From Ilex aquifolium (Eukaryota > Streptophyta > Magnoliopsida > Aquifoliales > Aquifoliaceae), in NCBI GenBank assembly GCA_951799425.1, contig OX637393.1, forward strand, positions 2,734,501-2,798,500: a DNA stretch of 64,000 nt. Reading direction: 5' to 3'. A program made the translations under genes and the position numbers. Position 1 is the first letter of the stretch, and each line of letters starts with the position of its first letter. This document shows, piece by piece, positions 61,801 to 64,000 of this stretch. The notes under the pieces were generated by a model. That model saw only the letters and a list, made by a program, of their open reading frames with translations, ran no database searches and was not told the DNA's origin.

Positions 61801-62923
61801 CTTTGGTTTTTTTTTTTCCCTCTTTATTTTTATTTTCCTTTTACCTTTTTTCCTTTGAGGGGTGGGGGTGGGGGGAGGGTGATGGGTGGTTCCAAATTGT
61901 TTTTCATTATGTTACCTGGGATTGGGTACGTTGTACTTGCAGTGGTTGCCAACCAAGGAGTTATTATCCACATGTAAATGTGTGACGTTTCTGCTTGTCA
62001 AAATTTTTGATACCTTTACCTGGTTATGTCTAATAGCAAGCACTTGTCATATACTAATAGACTTTTTGTTGGGATTCACTCAATGGCCTGGGTTGAATCT
62101 CCGTTTACATCAATATGTGTGATTCTACATTGTAAAATCTTATATAAGATCGGTAAAATGTTCCGCCTTTCCATAAAAAATTTAGCATGCTGCTGCATCA
62201 AAGTACATACCTGGTCTTGATCTTATATGATGGGCTTGAACCAAGAGCAAGTTCTTAATAGAAGAGAAGTTCTTACTTTCTAATTTGTTTTACCTTTTGA
62301 TTGACGTTCTTATTAGATCTGAGCAAGACAAGGAACCAGAACAGGAAGCCGAATCTGTGGCTGTGGTCTCTGGCCCTTCTGAAGAATCTGCTGCTGATGG
62401 TATGTGACCTATGCAACGGAACAGTGAAACTTCTTGTTGATCATGATGAATGAGTTTAGATGGACTGATAATATGAGCCTGCTGACAACCAATATGATGG
62501 CCAATGTTAGGGCATATTAACTAATATCTATCATCACCATAGCCTTTGTTGTGCCTGACATTCATTTTCTTGAACAGTTCCTCAGGAAATAGATGAATAC
62601 GAACTTGTTGATCCTGTTGATGTATTAACTCCTTTGGAAAAGTCAGGGTTTTGGGATGGAGTGGTCAGTGTGTTTCTCACCCTTTTTGTTATTAACATTT
62701 GATACTTCGTGGCTTTTCTTGTCTTTTCTTTTGATTTTACTTTAATATCATATAGGGAATTCTATTGCACTATACTTATGATTATTTTTACATTTTATTT
62801 GTATGTTAGAAAGCTGCCAAGTGGTCCGAACGAAAAGAGGCTGTTGCAGAGCTGAGTAAGCTCGCTTCGACCAAACGGATAGCTCCTGGTGATTTTACAG
62901 AAATTTGTCGGACACTTAAGAAG
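55830..62923 (+). CDS. MOR1: MOR1/XMAP215-family microtubule polymerase, 5' part
   Basis: Exons: 55830-55989, 56162-56267, 56369-56492, 60885-60964, 61065-61242, 61341-61405, 62317-62399, 62578-62663, 62810-62923. They give 996 nt in phase, the first 332 residues; the family has about 2000, so most lies beyond the window. XMAP215 proteins bind tubulin through TOG domains and speed plus-end growth; plant MOR1/GEM1 organises cortical arrays, spindle and phragmoplast. TOG1 is complete (residues about 1-230, HEAT repeats starting KLPWEDRLMHKNWKVR). An acidic linker (about 238-275) and the start of TOG2 (SGFWDGVKAAKWSERKEAV) follow. The residues hit in the Arabidopsis temperature-sensitive alleles (Leu174, Glu195) are wild type here as Leu173 and Glu194. 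Intron 3 (4.4 kb) holds an L1 remnant. Confidence 0.95.
57250..59710 (+). mobile_element. L1 LINE 3' remnant in MOR1 intron 3
   Basis: In shifting frames the sequence reads like the end of a plant L1 reverse transcriptase: VAKVGKRLDGWKK near 57900, KKKVVCRWDK and ARKWFWRFPL near 58130-58200, then a zf-RVT-like VCAWLISHDKLNSNMC and VLHCPIEQLP near 59090-59240. The 3' end TTTTGTACTTCATTTTATTC is typical of plant L1 tails. It is full of stops and frameshifts and is interrupted by the TTTCG repeat at 58490. The left limit is approximate. Confidence 0.7.
58490..58828. repeat. Inverted-repeat family TTTCG, copy inside the LINE
   Basis: GTGCATTGTTTCGGTCACC at the left and GTTTCGACAGTTTCGAAACG at the right, with ACATTGGTTGAAATATACA-type sequence between. 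It matches 37795-38106. Confidence 0.65.
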
Positions 62924-64000
62924 GTACTTGGTTGCTATTTAGTTGAATTAATCTCACTGCTTACTAACCGATGGACGAAATGCTTGCTATGATGTTGCAT
63001 ATGGCAAAAGTGTCCTCCACTTTGTTTGGGATTTTTGTTGGCTATTTTATTTTCTTGCTGTTCAGTTGACAGGATTTTGATGTATTTAACTCTTATGCAT
63101 GCCTGGCTTTTGATGATTAGTTATTGGACACTCACATCTTAATGCCTTCCTCTCTCAAACTTATAAATGAATGCTCACATGCTTGTCTTAATCTCTCACT
63201 GCTACATGTCGTTTTGTACATAATATGTGTGCAGTAAAATTTTACAAATCAGCATTGGCGTCATTGCCATTGTTGTCTCCGGCCGTGTGCATGTTCGCAA
63301 TATAGTTCAAACCCATCCTACCATGTTGTTAGTATGCCAAGGTTGTTAATTAATCATCCAGTCAATTATAAATTTGAATTTGGTTTCGTCTGTTTCACAA
63401 CGTTGCAGAGATCAACTTTACTCAAAAGTTTAGGAAATGTTGGACTTGAAAAACTGTGTATAGCTGTATTGCTCTCTTGTTTTGAACTTCTGGAAACTTG
63501 TATAAACTTTAAGAACTTGTTAACTTCTTTGTGACTTAAGTTGAATAAAGAGTTGAAGCTCAGAAGCCTGCCTTTCTGTGCATTACTTCAGCTGTTTGGG
63601 ATATGTATTCTAAGGATTTAATTGAACAATTGTAGACTATATTTTTAGAATGGAGACCTTAACAGAAAAATTCATCATGGATAAAATAAATTCCCCATAA
63701 ATTTTCATTAGAAAAAGATGAACGTGTAGTTGAAGCATGATGATGATTCTCTTAGTGAAAGGTAACTTTCTGCAATAAACCTAAGAAAACTCCACCTTTG
63801 TGTAATAGTTTTGAAACTTTTTTCGAAGATTAATTGACATTATAGTTTATGTCAAATGCTGGATGGCCATAAAAAAATGAGTGATCTCTTTGATGTGTCG
63901 GAGTTGAAGAGGGTTATACTGGTGGGGAATGTTGAAGTGGAGCTAGATGAGTCAGAGTAAGAGTGTTGAGAATTGCACGAAGTTGTGACCTGTATTGGAG
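62924..64000. other. MOR1 intron 9 (incomplete)
   Basis: Begins GTACTTGG after residue 332. The next TOG2 exon, expected to start with LI.DVN, is not found before the window end, so the intron is longer than 1.07 kb. The open frame at 63334-63534 lies in the intron and has no recognisable product. Confidence 0.7.

Overview
The window is nuclear DNA of a flowering plant, most likely a core eudicot. The genes have many GT-AG introns, AT-rich non-coding DNA surrounds them, and their protein matches are plant-specific: a TPS-e/f terpene synthase, a COP1-interacting-protein-7-like protein, an At4g04980-like proline-rich protein and the microtubule protein MOR1. No species can be named from sequence alone. 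I joined exons by hand from splice sites and reading phase. All four gene models stay in frame, which is the main support for them.

Layout. (1) 0.7-12.0 kb, minus strand: an 11-exon, 835-residue terpene synthase of the geranyllinalool/linalool synthase type with intact class I metal-binding motifs. Its introns hold a Harbinger-type MITE, four Helitron-like copies, a hAT element and a Mutator-type MITE. Intron 2 can be spliced in frame only with a GC donor. (2) 12-28 kb: gene-poor, transposon-rich DNA. It holds a broken second copy of the synthase's last exon, split by a 4 kb Helitron; a tandem MITE pair; an 800 bp duplication; more Helitron ends; a second hAT copy; and SINE-like pieces. (3) 28.1-34.3 kb, plus strand: a CIP7-like gene (9 exons, 950 residues). 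(4) 37.3-41.3 kb, plus strand: an At4g04980-like gene (9 exons, 772 residues) with polyproline runs and a helical C-terminus. (5) 41.7-54.1 kb: a 2.3 kb segment present twice. Copy 1 was later split by a 4.3 kb non-autonomous LTR element with a 5 bp target duplication. The 3' part of a Tat/Ogre-like Gypsy element, with a spliced antisense ORF and an LTR, lies between the copies. (6) 55.8-64.0 kb, plus strand: the 5' part of MOR1 (9 exons, 332 residues), whose 4.4 kb third intron contains an L1 LINE remnant; the gene runs off the window.

The genes do not form an operon or an evident biosynthetic cluster: no P450 or prenyltransferase lies near the terpene synthase. The striking feature is the Helitron family around and inside the synthase gene. 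Its members share the 5' end TNTATATAATAAAG, a GTGCCT..AGGCAC hairpin and a 3' CTAG. Several carry long CAC-triplet arrays on the same element strand, and two are joined head to tail without a spacer.
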